From Sulfurivermis sp040755915 (GTDB lineage: Bacteria > Pseudomonadota > Gammaproteobacteria > Thiohalomonadales > Thiohalomonadaceae): a DNA stretch of 64,000 nucleotides. Location: NCBI GenBank assembly GCA_040755915.1, contig JBFLWM010000007.1, forward strand, positions 6,475 to 70,474, given 5' to 3'. The notes under the pieces were generated by a model that saw only the letters and a program-made list of their open reading frames with translations, was not told the DNA's origin and did not search any database. Positions 46,571 to 53,276 of this stretch are shown here, piece after piece (the stretch's first letter is position 1; every line of letters begins with the position of its first letter). The translations under genes were made by a program, and so were the position numbers.

Positions 46571-47635
46571 ATGTCCATCGACCATTCCCTGCTGCTGCCC
46601 CTGGGCTGGAGCAACGACTTTCTCCGCCAGCTCACCCTGGAACAACTGGAAACCCTGCGCCCGGCCCGCATCATCGGCGTCGGGCAGGACCACTACCACA
46701 TCGATGACGGCCACGGCGCGCAGGTCGCCACCCTCGCCGGCCGCTACCGCCATCGCCACGCCACCGACAGCACCCTGCCTACCGTGGGCGACTGGGTGCT
46801 GCTGGAGGCGGACGCCCCGCTCATCGTTGAGCGGCTCGAGCCGCGCAGCCTGTTGCTGCGGCGTGGTGCCGGCGGCAGCGAGCCGCAGGCCATCGCCGCC
46901 AATGTCGACGTGCTGCTCATCGTCAGTGGACTGGATGCGGAGTTCAATGTGCACCGCATCGAGCGCTATCTGGTGATGGCGGCACAGGCCGGCGTCACAC
47001 CGCTGGTGCTGCTCACCAAGGCCGACCTGTATCCGGACGCCGAACCCGCACTGGCCGCGGTGCGGCCGCGCCTGCCGCCCGGCGGCGAGGTATTCGCCAT
47101 CGACGCCCTGCACGCGCCGCTGGCGGAGCGGCTCGCCCCCTGGCTCAGCGCCGGCAACACCCTGGTGGTGGCCGGTTCCTCCGGCGTCGGCAAGTCGACG
47201 TTGATCAACAATCTGGCGGGCACCGAACTGCAGGCGACCCAGGCGACGCGGCGCGACGCCAAGGGCCGCCACACCACCACCGCCCGCGAGCTGATCCGCC
47301 TGCCGGGCGGCGCCTGCATCATCGACGTGCCGGGCATGCGCGAGGTGGGGCTGGCGCCCGCTGCCGGCGGCGTGGAGGCACAGTTCCACAGCCTGCACGA
47401 ACTGGCCGCCCAGTGCCGCTACACCGACTGCAGGCACGCGGACGAGCCGGGCTGTGCAGTACAGGCGGCGCGGCAGCGCGGCGAACTGGATGAGGACGAG
47501 TGGCAACACTACCTCAAGCTGCTGGCCGAGGAGCGCCACAACATCGCCGCCCATGAGCGCCATCAGAGGGAGCGTGCCTTCGGCCGCATGGTACGGGCGG
47601 TACTGAAGGACAAGGAGCGCCACGGACGACGCTGA
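46571..47635 (+). CDS. rsgA: Ribosome small-subunit-dependent GTPase A (RsgA/YjeQ family)
   Basis: A 354-residue circularly permuted GTPase. It has an N-terminal OB fold (to about 90), the G4-like TKADL, then G1 SSGVGKSTLINNL, G3 DVPGMRE and a C-terminal zinc finger CRYTDCRHADEPGC (Cys-Cys-His-Cys ligands). It matures the 30S subunit by releasing assembly factors. The N-terminus (LLLPLGWSNDFLRQL) is of the type found in secondary RsgA paralogues, so a second copy may exist elsewhere. Confidence 0.9.
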   Translation: MSIDHSLLLPLGWSNDFLRQLTLEQLETLRPARIIGVGQDHYHIDDGHGAQVATLAGRYRHRHATDSTLPTVGDWVLLEADAPLIVERLEPRSLLLRRGAGGSEPQAIAANVDVLLIVSGLDAEFNVHRIERYLVMAAQAGVTPLVLLTKADLYPDAEPALAAVRPRLPPGGEVFAIDALHAPLAERLAPWLSAGNTLVVAGSSGVGKSTLINNLAGTELQATQATRRDAKGRHTTTARELIRLPGGACIIDVPGMREVGLAPAAGGVEAQFHSLHELAAQCRYTDCRHADEPGCAVQAARQRGELDEDEWQHYLKLLAEERHNIAAHERHQRERAFGRMVRAVLKDKERHGRR

Positions 47636-47645
47636 ATCGCCTTCA

Positions 47646-47678
47646 CCGCCCCTGCAACCCCACAGTTTGCAGGGGCGG
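47646..47678 (+). terminator. Hairpin downstream of rsgA
   Basis: CCGCCCCTGCAA and TTGCAGGGGCGG form a perfect 12-bp stem with a 9-nt loop 11 bp after the rsgA stop. There is no U-tract, so it may act as a Rho-type boundary or mRNA 3'-end stabiliser rather than an intrinsic terminator. Confidence 0.55.
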
Positions 47679-47721
47679 GGCACGGCGATGATCCGGTACA
47701 ATCCGCGCCAGGAGAACCATC

Positions 47722-48129
47722 GTGAAAAACACCATCGACGCCCACCTCGACTTTTCCTTCCAAGGCGAGCACTACGCGCTGTCCACCACCCTGAACCTGG
47801 ACGCCCTGCCGCTGGACGAAGACACTTTGCCGGACTTTCACCGCCTGCTGGCGCAGGCCAACGGCATCGACACCTATTCGTACCTGTACGAGGTGATGGA
47901 ATCCTGCGACCTCGAATTCAGCAACGCCGCCGGCGTCGCTGCGCAGTGTCTGCACGATGGCGTCTTCGACGTCGCCTGCTTCCAGGCGCGCCGCCGCGCC
48001 GAACTGGAGTCAGCCATCCTGGCGCCCATCGCCCGGCGCCATTTGAACATCACGAACCTCGACAGCGAGCCCGCGCTCAAGCAGGCGCTGCTGGAGGCCT
48101 ATCACGCCGGCCAGACGGCCGCTCACTGA
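47722..48129 (+). CDS. Conserved hypothetical protein
   Basis: A 135-residue acidic soluble protein, no signal peptide or membrane helix. The N-terminal part is predicted beta-rich (IDAHLDFSFQGEHYALSTTLNLDAL) and the rest helical. Its start is the ATG after CGTGAAAAAC; a GTG two codons upstream preceded by AGGAGAA is an equally good start. No motif recognised. It is followed 23 bp later by a DUF2058 gene. Confidence 0.55.
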   Translation: MKNTIDAHLDFSFQGEHYALSTTLNLDALPLDEDTLPDFHRLLAQANGIDTYSYLYEVMESCDLEFSNAAGVAAQCLHDGVFDVACFQARRRAELESAILAPIARRHLNITNLDSEPALKQALLEAYHAGQTAAH

Positions 48130-48152
48130 ATTCACGCACCACGGAATCCATC

Positions 48153-48680
48153 ATGGCAGGTTCACTCAAGGAGCAGTTGCTCAAGGCCGGGCTGGTCAGC
48201 CAGCAGCAGGCCAAGAAGGCGGCGCACGAAAAGCGCAAGGACAAGGACAGCGGCAAGCAGCAACAGGCGGCCGCGGAGGCGGCGCGCCGCGCCGAGGCGG
48301 CCAAGGCCGAGCGCGATCGGGAGCTGAATCGCCAGCGCCAGGAAGACGCCGAGCGCAAGGCCAATGCCGCCGCCATCCGCCAGCTCATCGAAGCCAACCG
48401 CCTCGACAAGACCGACGGCGAGGTGCCCTATAACTTCACCGACGGCAACAAGATCCGCCGCATCTACGTCACCGCCGAACTACATGCCCAGCTGGTGAAG
48501 GGCACGCTGTGCATCGCCAGGCTGGGCCAGCGTCATGAACTGGTGCGGCCCGACGTGGCGGAGAAGATCCGGGCGCGCGATCCGTCGCGGGTGATCATGC
48601 CGGCACCCGCCGCGGGTGAGACACCGGCGGCAGATGATCCCTACGCCGCCTATCAAGTCCCCGACGATCTGATCTGGTAA
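48153..48680 (+). CDS. DUF2058-family protein (YaiL-like)
   Basis: A 175-residue protein. The N-terminal part is highly charged and helical (SLKEQLLKAGLVSQQQAKKA then a long Lys/Glu/Ala/Gln coiled coil to about residue 75). The C-terminal domain is small (EVPYNFTDGNKIRRIYVTAELHAQL, IARLGQRHELV). This matches DUF2058/YaiL, annotated as nucleoprotein or polynucleotide-associated; no activity is proven. A GTG-started methyltransferase-like gene begins 7 bp later. Confidence 0.88.
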   Translation: MAGSLKEQLLKAGLVSQQQAKKAAHEKRKDKDSGKQQQAAAEAARRAEAAKAERDRELNRQRQEDAERKANAAAIRQLIEANRLDKTDGEVPYNFTDGNKIRRIYVTAELHAQLVKGTLCIARLGQRHELVRPDVAEKIRARDPSRVIMPAPAAGETPAADDPYAAYQVPDDLIW

Positions 48681-48687
48681 CCCCGCG

Positions 48688-49371
48688 GTGCAATCCTGGA
48701 AACTGCTCGACAGCGCCAAGATCCCGGGCGACGGCACCGAGCTGCGCCTGCATGCGCGCGGTGACGAACACTCCATCACCATCGCCGGCAGCAGCGGCGA
48801 GCTGATGGGCAGCCGCTGCCATGGCTCGGAAGAGGCGCTGGCGCAACTGGCCTGCGCGCGCCTCGCACACTGCGCGGCGCCGCGCATACTGATCGGAGGA
48901 CTTGGCTTCGGCTTCACCCTGGCGGCCGCGCTCCGCCATCTCGGTGCCGAAGCCACCGTGGTGGTGGCGGAGCTGGTGCCGGCGGTCGTGCAGTGGAATA
49001 GCACCCTGATCGGCCACCACGCCGGCCATCCCCTGCGTGATCCCCGCGTCACCGTGCATGAAGGCGACGTGGGTCTGCTGCTCAAATCGGCGGCGAGCCG
49101 CTATGACGCCATTCTGCTCGACGTGGACAATGGCCCGGAAGGGCTGACGCGGCAGGACAACAACTGGCTGTACTCCGCTGCCGGACTGCAGGCCGCCTTT
49201 GCCGCACTGCGCCCCGACGGCGTGCTTGCCGTGTGGTCGGCCGGCCCCGACGCGGTCTTTGGCGAACGCCTGCGCCAATGCGGCTTCGAAGTGGAGGAAC
49301 GCCGCGTGCGCGCCCATGCCACGCGCAAGGGCGCCCAGCATACCCTCTGGCTGGCCGGGCGCGGCCCCTGA
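48688..49371 (+). CDS. Spermidine synthase-like SAM-dependent transferase
   Basis: A 227-residue Rossmann-fold protein with the motif I loop ILIGGLGFGFTLAAAL, the acidic residue in VVVAELVPAVVQW and YDAILLDVDNGP, as in spermidine-synthase-like methyltransferases. The classical polyamine gatekeeping residues are not evident, so true spermidine synthesis is doubtful. A GTG start (VQSWKLLDS) is used, 7 bp after the DUF2058 stop. Confidence 0.78.
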   Translation: MQSWKLLDSAKIPGDGTELRLHARGDEHSITIAGSSGELMGSRCHGSEEALAQLACARLAHCAAPRILIGGLGFGFTLAAALRHLGAEATVVVAELVPAVVQWNSTLIGHHAGHPLRDPRVTVHEGDVGLLLKSAASRYDAILLDVDNGPEGLTRQDNNWLYSAAGLQAAFAALRPDGVLAVWSAGPDAVFGERLRQCGFEVEERRVRAHATRKGAQHTLWLAGRGP

Positions 49372-49423
49372 CATTCTTCATATTTCCGCGCCGGCATCTG
49401 GCTGCGACAGGAAGCTTGCTACA

Positions 49424-49714
49424 ATGGCACCGATGACCAGCCGCCCCTCTTCCTGTGATCCGAGCATTACCTGCGCCAACTGCGCCGCACGCTGTTGCCG
49501 GCTGCAAGTCCTGCTGTTCGGCGACAATGCAGTGCCCGCATACATGACCGAAGCCAACGATTGGGGCGGCACCGTGATGCGACGTCTTGCCGACGGCTGG
49601 TGTACTGCATTGAACCGAGACACCTTGCTCTGCACCATATATGACGCGCGGCCGGGTGTGTGCCGCGATTATGCAATGGGCGGTGCCGACTGCATCGCCG
49701 AACAGGCCGCGTAG
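49424..49714 (+). CDS. YkgJ-type cysteine-cluster protein
   Basis: A 96-residue protein with the family pattern of conserved cysteines: CANCAARCCRLQV, then ADGWCTALNRDTLLCTIYDARPGVCRDY. This cluster probably binds zinc or an iron-sulfur centre. Function unknown. The first of two nearby ATGs was used because AGGAAG lies about ten bases upstream. The stop is 6 bp from the next start, implying cotranscription. Confidence 0.8.
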   Translation: MAPMTSRPSSCDPSITCANCAARCCRLQVLLFGDNAVPAYMTEANDWGGTVMRRLADGWCTALNRDTLLCTIYDARPGVCRDYAMGGADCIAEQAA

Positions 49715-49720
49715 AGGAAT

Positions 49721-50683
49721 ATGCCGTTGACCACACCGACCCTGGAAGAAAGCATCCGGCTACAGCGCGAAATGCTCACCGGCCTGCTCGCCGAGGCGAT
49801 GCATGCCCTGGCGCAGCGTTGTGCCAACGTCATCGCCGCGCGCGCGCAGCTGGAACAACTGCTGACGCAGGCGCTGCCCGATCTGGCGCAGTGCAAGCAC
49901 CTGTACATCCTCGACGCCGACGGCATACAGATCACCGACAACATCACGGCCCAGGGCCGCGACCCGGCGCACTTCGGCCGTCACCGCATGGACCGGCCCT
50001 ACATGCAGGGCATCATCGGTACGACCGACTTCAAATTGTCCGAGGCCTACATCAGCCGCAACAAGAAGCGTCCCTCACTCACCGCCGTCCAGGTGATCCG
50101 CGATGCGGTGGGACAGCGCATCGGCTTTCTCGGCGCCGACTACGACCTGCGCGAGCTGCCGCTCACCGGCGGCCTGTACCGCGAGCCGGACACCTGGCGC
50201 CAGATCAAGGGCGACCCGGCGATCCGCAGCAGCATCTTCCAGCACCAGCGCGCCGAAAGCCTGATGGATCGGCAAATGGACAAGGTGCTGCCGATCATGA
50301 ACGAGCTCATCATCGAACACGGCGTCTACCACGGCAAGCTGCACTTCTCCTCCAGCCGCGGCACCATCTGGCACGTGGACGACCCCTTCGTCTACCGCCT
50401 GCTCACCATCGACCAGCTCACCGATCCCAACACCTGCCTGGCCTACCCGCGCCGCCCTTACCACCCGCGCGCCGTCGTGCCAACGGTGGACGTGATGCCG
50501 GTGTTCGAGATGTTCCGCACCCTGCGCTTCGCCGACGAAAACGTCTACCTGCGCGCCGGCTCGCTCAACATCGTCAACGGCATGGTCGGCCTCAACTTCT
50601 CCTGCGACGGCTCCCACTACATGCGCTGGGACGAATTCCTGGAGCGCAATACCGGATTCTGGTTCGGGACGCTCAATAAATGA
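49721..50683 (+). CDS. Soluble PDC/Cache-like sensor protein without output domain
   Basis: A 320-residue protein, no membrane helix. The segment KHLYILDADGIQITDNIT through HFGRHRMDRPYMQGIIGTTDF, SEAYISRNKKRPSLTAVQVI and IGFLGADYDLRELP is a PDC sensor fold of the kind found periplasmically in chemoreceptors. The C-terminal half (SSSRGTIWHVDDPFVYRLL..) has no recognised domain. It may report ligand state to a partner protein. It ends beside a 98-bp inverted repeat and the integron cassettes. Confidence 0.7.
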   Translation: MPLTTPTLEESIRLQREMLTGLLAEAMHALAQRCANVIAARAQLEQLLTQALPDLAQCKHLYILDADGIQITDNITAQGRDPAHFGRHRMDRPYMQGIIGTTDFKLSEAYISRNKKRPSLTAVQVIRDAVGQRIGFLGADYDLRELPLTGGLYREPDTWRQIKGDPAIRSSIFQHQRAESLMDRQMDKVLPIMNELIIEHGVYHGKLHFSSSRGTIWHVDDPFVYRLLTIDQLTDPNTCLAYPRRPYHPRAVVPTVDVMPVFEMFRTLRFADENVYLRAGSLNIVNGMVGLNFSCDGSHYMRWDEFLERNTGFWFGTLNK

Positions 50684-50695
50684 GGGAGGTGGTTA

Positions 50696-50793
50696 AATAG
50701 GCGTTCCGAAATACTGCCCACCGGTTTCCGCTTCTCCCTCAGTGCGAAGGCTGGGATGAGGGGTGAGATGGGCAGTATTTCGGAACACCTATT
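50696..50793. repeat. Inverted repeat, 25-bp arms (MITE-like)
   Basis: Arms 50696-50720 and 50769-50793 are complementary over 25 bp with one mismatch (core GTTCCGAAATACTGCCCA). They enclose 48 bp. The element starts 12 bp after the PDC sensor gene and ends about 58 bp before the last cassette attC. It could serve as a terminator-like structure, but the long arms fit a miniature transposable element. Confidence 0.8.
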
Positions 50794-50851
50794 CAGCTGC
50801 GCGCCGGTTTTCGCTACAGACAAAAAGAAGATTCACAGCGTTATTGCGTAC

Positions 50852-50923
50852 GCATAACGCGAAGCTCAGCGGCGCCGAAAAGGCGGTAGACTTTTCGGCG
50901 TCCGATGGATCGACTGGTTATGC
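50852..50923 (-). other. attC site of the third cassette
   Basis: On the minus strand: R'' GCATAAC (50923-50917), an imperfect stem with GGACGCCGAAAAG pairing to CTTTTCGGCGCC, then TGAGCTTCGC and R' GTTATGC (50858-50852). It is 72 bp, within the usual attC range, 7 bp after the stop codon of the 105-residue gene. Confidence 0.82.
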
Positions 50924-50930
50924 CCGCTTT

Positions 50931-51248
50931 TCATGACCGATATGATGTTAAATGCGAGCATTGCGGGGCGCTCCTGATCTTTGTCCAATACTCCACCCTG
51001 GCATCTTCATCGATCTCCACAACACCGCCATAGAGGCGATCAGTTCCATCCATCTTGGGACCGGAGATCCAGTACGGGGCGCCCGACTCTGACTCTATGC
51101 AGTTGTACTTGTAGCCGGACCCTACCTTTTGGAACTCCCTTCCACCATACCGATACGATCTCTTTGAGCGGGACAGTTCGACCCATCCAATCCGGCCGGG
51201 CCCTTCTAGGCCACTGCCCTTGCATTCGATGTACATGATTCGCTTCAT
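50931..51248 (-). CDS. Cassette-borne hypothetical protein
   Basis: A 105-residue soluble protein with no recognised family. It is rich in Gly, Tyr and Arg (GRIGWVELSRSKRSYRYGGREFQ, GSGYKYNCIE, GAPYWISGPKMDGTDRLYGG) and likely a small beta barrel. It has an ATG start 28 bp inside the cassette boundary and ends just before its attC, as expected for a cassette gene. Codon use differs from the chromosome (more A/T-ending codons). Confidence 0.65.
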   Translation of the reverse strand: MKRIMYIECKGSGLEGPGRIGWVELSRSKRSYRYGGREFQKVGSGYKYNCIESESGAPYWISGPKMDGTDRLYGGVVEIDEDARVEYWTKIRSAPQCSHLTSYRS

Positions 51249-51270
51249 GCGCCAAAGCTTTCCTTAGAGG

Positions 51271-51357
51271 GCATAACGCCGCCCATAACCGGCAGCCAAA
51301 AGCGAAGCGACGAAGGAGCGTAGCTTTTGGCTGTCCGAGTTCATGGGCTTGTTAGCG
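51271..51357 (-). other. attC site of the TIR cassette
   Basis: On the minus strand: R'' CGCTAAC (51357-51351), stem pairs GCCCAT/ATGGGC and CAGCCAAAAGC/GCTTTTGGCTG, and R' GTTATGC (51277-51271). It is 87 bp, 3 bp after the TIR gene stop. The R'' is the exact complement of the GTTAGCG core that begins this cassette. Confidence 0.85.
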
Positions 51358-51360
51358 AAA

Positions 51361-52263
51361 TCAGATCTCGTCTAGCACTTCCTTTGGCAAGCGCATACCC
51401 ATATTGTTGCAGACATATCGTAGTGGATCGTCCATGCGCCTTAGCAGGTGGTACATCTCCTCGACCTCAGGAAGCCCATCAAATCTGTGCTTGATCTTTC
51501 CGAAAAACCTAAGAAAATCACGATACCGGATGACTATTTCCTCCATGGCCCGAGGATCCAAACGTTCCTCTATCAACCTGTCTTCGACCATGGTTCTTCT
51601 TCTAATCCTTGAGTGCCTTTCGATCCGCTCCATGATGTGTTCAAAATAATCTGGCGGAAGTATGGTTGTTGGGTCACGAAGTAGCTTCTGGTTGGTGCGA
51701 CTAATTTCCAACACTTCTTCGAGCACTCTGGATACATACCCGCCAGCCTCTTCGGCAACAGGGTCGACAGTTTGCTCTTGATCAACAACATTGATCGTTT
51801 TTAACTCTTCATCTAGTTTCGGCCACCACACCTCGAACGTTCTTTCGAGACGAAACTCTTCTATACCATGATCCCCGCACGCTTCATTGATCGACTTGAT
51901 GAGTTTGTAAACGTCTTCCTTCTCGTGGATCGTTGACTGAAACTGAAGTATCGGACCAGTAACGTCGGAGCGCTTGATGCGAAACAGAAAAGGACAAACC
52001 CGACTCTTGTCTACACTCTTACCTAAAGCTCCTGCTTCGAAATTCAACCAGGGAGCATCTATGTTATCTGGAGTCACGCAAAGCACACCAAAGCTCGACT
52101 CGTCAAGCTCATCCGCGATATCGGAAGACCATCTCGCTCCCTTATCGATATCCTCTGACGAAACGTAAGGGATGATGCTCTGTATTACTGAAGGAAGCCA
52201 ATCACGTAGGGCCTTCGCCACTTTATGACTCGTATCTCCAGACCAACTAATAAACACCTTCAC
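51361..52263 (-). CDS. TIR-domain protein (candidate NADase effector) in a gene cassette
   Basis: A 300-residue protein. Residues 1-about 135 form a TIR fold: MKVFISWSGD (strand A), VSSEDIDKGARWSSDIADEL, FGVLCVTPDNID and W72-x3-E76 in PWLNFEAGAL. The Trp/Glu spacing equals that of the catalytic Glu of SARM1-type NADases. The C-terminal part (about 170-300) is helical and charged (RHSRIRRRTMVEDRLIEERLD). Bacterial TIR proteins often degrade NAD in antiphage defence, but no partner gene is here, so defence is inference. A GTG start follows AGGGG. It is flanked by attC sites on both sides. Confidence 0.85.
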   Translation of the reverse strand: MKVFISWSGDTSHKVAKALRDWLPSVIQSIIPYVSSEDIDKGARWSSDIADELDESSFGVLCVTPDNIDAPWLNFEAGALGKSVDKSRVCPFLFRIKRSDVTGPILQFQSTIHEKEDVYKLIKSINEACGDHGIEEFRLERTFEVWWPKLDEELKTINVVDQEQTVDPVAEEAGGYVSRVLEEVLEISRTNQKLLRDPTTILPPDYFEHIMERIERHSRIRRRTMVEDRLIEERLDPRAMEEIVIRYRDFLRFFGKIKHRFDGLPEVEEMYHLLRRMDDPLRYVCNNMGMRLPKEVLDEI

Positions 52264-52306
52264 ATCTATTCCCCTGTGAATTAAAAAATGCGAATAAGCC
52301 AGCCGT

Positions 52307-52369
52307 CGCTAACGTCGAAGCTCAGGGGCGCGCCGCTTGCGGCGCGTCCCCTGGAGCGGCGGGTTGGAC
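52307..52369 (-). other. attC site of the first cassette
   Basis: On the minus strand: R'' GTCCAAC (52369-52363), stem GCTCCAGGGGACGCGCC paired with GGCGCGCCCCTGAGC around GCAAGC, and R' GTTAGCG (52313-52307). The 63-bp length and the TGAGCTTCGACGTTAG ending are typical of chromosomal attC sites. The stop codon of the membrane-protein gene is the TGA inside this site. Confidence 0.88.
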
Positions 52370-52768
52370 AGCAATGGGATATAGCCAAGACACAAGAACG
52401 CCATAAACACAGAATTCGATGAAGCCGAAGAGAAACCACGCAGCGGCTAATGAACCGGGGACTGGATACAGAAAAAACTGATTCAAGTCGACGAGCAATC
52501 CAGCTATGGCAGCAAAGAACACCCCATGGCCGAGTGCCCGCTTGATACCAGGTGTGCGGACAAATAAAGCATACGAATAGACAAAAAGTGCCGCCACTCC
52601 GAACGTCAGCAAAAGACCAAGCGCCATGTTCCGTTCCGCTGCGGGCCGAGCCACCTTCTCAAGAGCAAGGCTTGCCTCTTTGAGAAGCACCATGTGGACA
52701 AGCCCGTTCCACACCATGGCGAAAATGAATATCGCAAATACTGCAACAAAAAATCGTCTCAAATTCAT
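52322..52768 (-). CDS. Cassette-borne membrane protein of unknown function
   Basis: A 148-residue protein with four predicted membrane helices (about 5-27, 42-62, 77-95 and 105-128). Its last about 15 residues (VQPAAPGDAPQAARP) are encoded by the attC palindrome, so the reading frame stops within the recombination site. The ATG after CGGAGCG is used. An in-frame TTG at 52795 lies in the cassette boundary itself. No family recognised with confidence. Confidence 0.7.
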   Translation of the reverse strand: MNLRRFFVAVFAIFIFAMVWNGLVHMVLLKEASLALEKVARPAAERNMALGLLLTFGVAALFVYSYALFVRTPGIKRALGHGVFFAAIAGLLVDLNQFFLYPVPGSLAAAWFLFGFIEFCVYGVLVSWLYPIAVQPAAPGDAPQAARP

Positions 52769-53086
52769 GGAACGCTCCGAAAGTGAAATGCCCAACTACT
52801 ATTCGGCGAATTATCCGCCGCATATGCGGACAGGATGCCCGCGCTGAATTCCGATATTACTTTCAACATCAATGGATTGCCATTATCCCCTGTGTGAATA
52901 TCGACCGCCGCTATGTCGCCGAGTGACCGCGTGGCAGCGGCGCGGCTCCCGACTTATGGCTGCCATAAGCCCAATAAGACCCGCACAGCCCCCCCCGCCC
53001 GCCACCCCGGCGTCGGTGTTTTACTCACACCGCAAGCCTGTTAGATTAGAGGCAGGCAGTTTTTCCATCCCATCCCGAGGTTCATC
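52769..53086. other. 318-bp gap upstream of rubredoxin
   Basis: Holds the boundary core GCCCAAC (52790-52796; GTTGGGC on the minus strand), a perfect palindrome CCGCATATGCGG (52818-52829) and a run of seven or more C residues near 52990. No open frame of note. This is where an attI site or an earlier attC would be expected, but no clear R''/R' pair beyond the single core is visible. Confidence 0.6.
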
Positions 53087-53254
53087 ATGCGGCGCTACCT
53101 GTGCGACGTTTGTGGCTATATCTACGACGAGCGCCTGGGCGACCCGGACGGCGGCATCGCTCCGGGCACGCGCATGGAGGACATTCCGGACGACTGGGTC
53201 TGCCCCGAGTGCGGCGCCACCAAGGCGGCCTTCATTCTGATCACTGACGAGTAA
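53087..53254 (+). CDS. Rubredoxin
   Basis: A 55-residue iron protein with the two knuckles LCDVCGYIYDE (C6, C9) and WVCPECGATK (C39, C42), plus the DPDGGIAPGT and DIPDDWVCPECG segments diagnostic of the family. It holds one iron in a Cys4 site and transfers electrons, often to rubrerythrin or alkane hydroxylase systems or in oxygen defence. No partner reductase is near. A GAGG site precedes the ATG, and an HD-GYP gene follows 22 bp later. Confidence 0.95.
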   Translation: MRRYLCDVCGYIYDERLGDPDGGIAPGTRMEDIPDDWVCPECGATKAAFILITDE

Positions 53255-53276
53255 GCGGATCGAGCGCCGGACTGCC

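Larger units (their letters stand above)
50852..52796 (-). mobile_element. Integron-type gene cassette array without integrase (CALIN), three cassettes
   Basis: Three minus-strand genes each end in an attC-like imperfect palindrome. Cassette boundaries, cut between G and TT of each GTTRRRY-type core, are 52795-52313 (membrane protein), 52312-51277 (TIR) and 51276-50858 (105-residue unknown). The strongest evidence is that each attC's R'' box is the complement of the core that starts the same cassette: TTAGCG start with CGCTAAC, TTATGC start with GCATAAC, and GTTGGGC start with GTCCAAC (one G-T wobble). No intI is in the window. Base composition is visibly lower in GC than the flanks. Confidence 0.85.

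Noticed and set aside
52801..52900. Additional attC upstream of the first cassette
   Set aside because: Only one core-like box is visible; the palindrome CCGCATATGCGG does not form the R''-L''-L'-R' layout.
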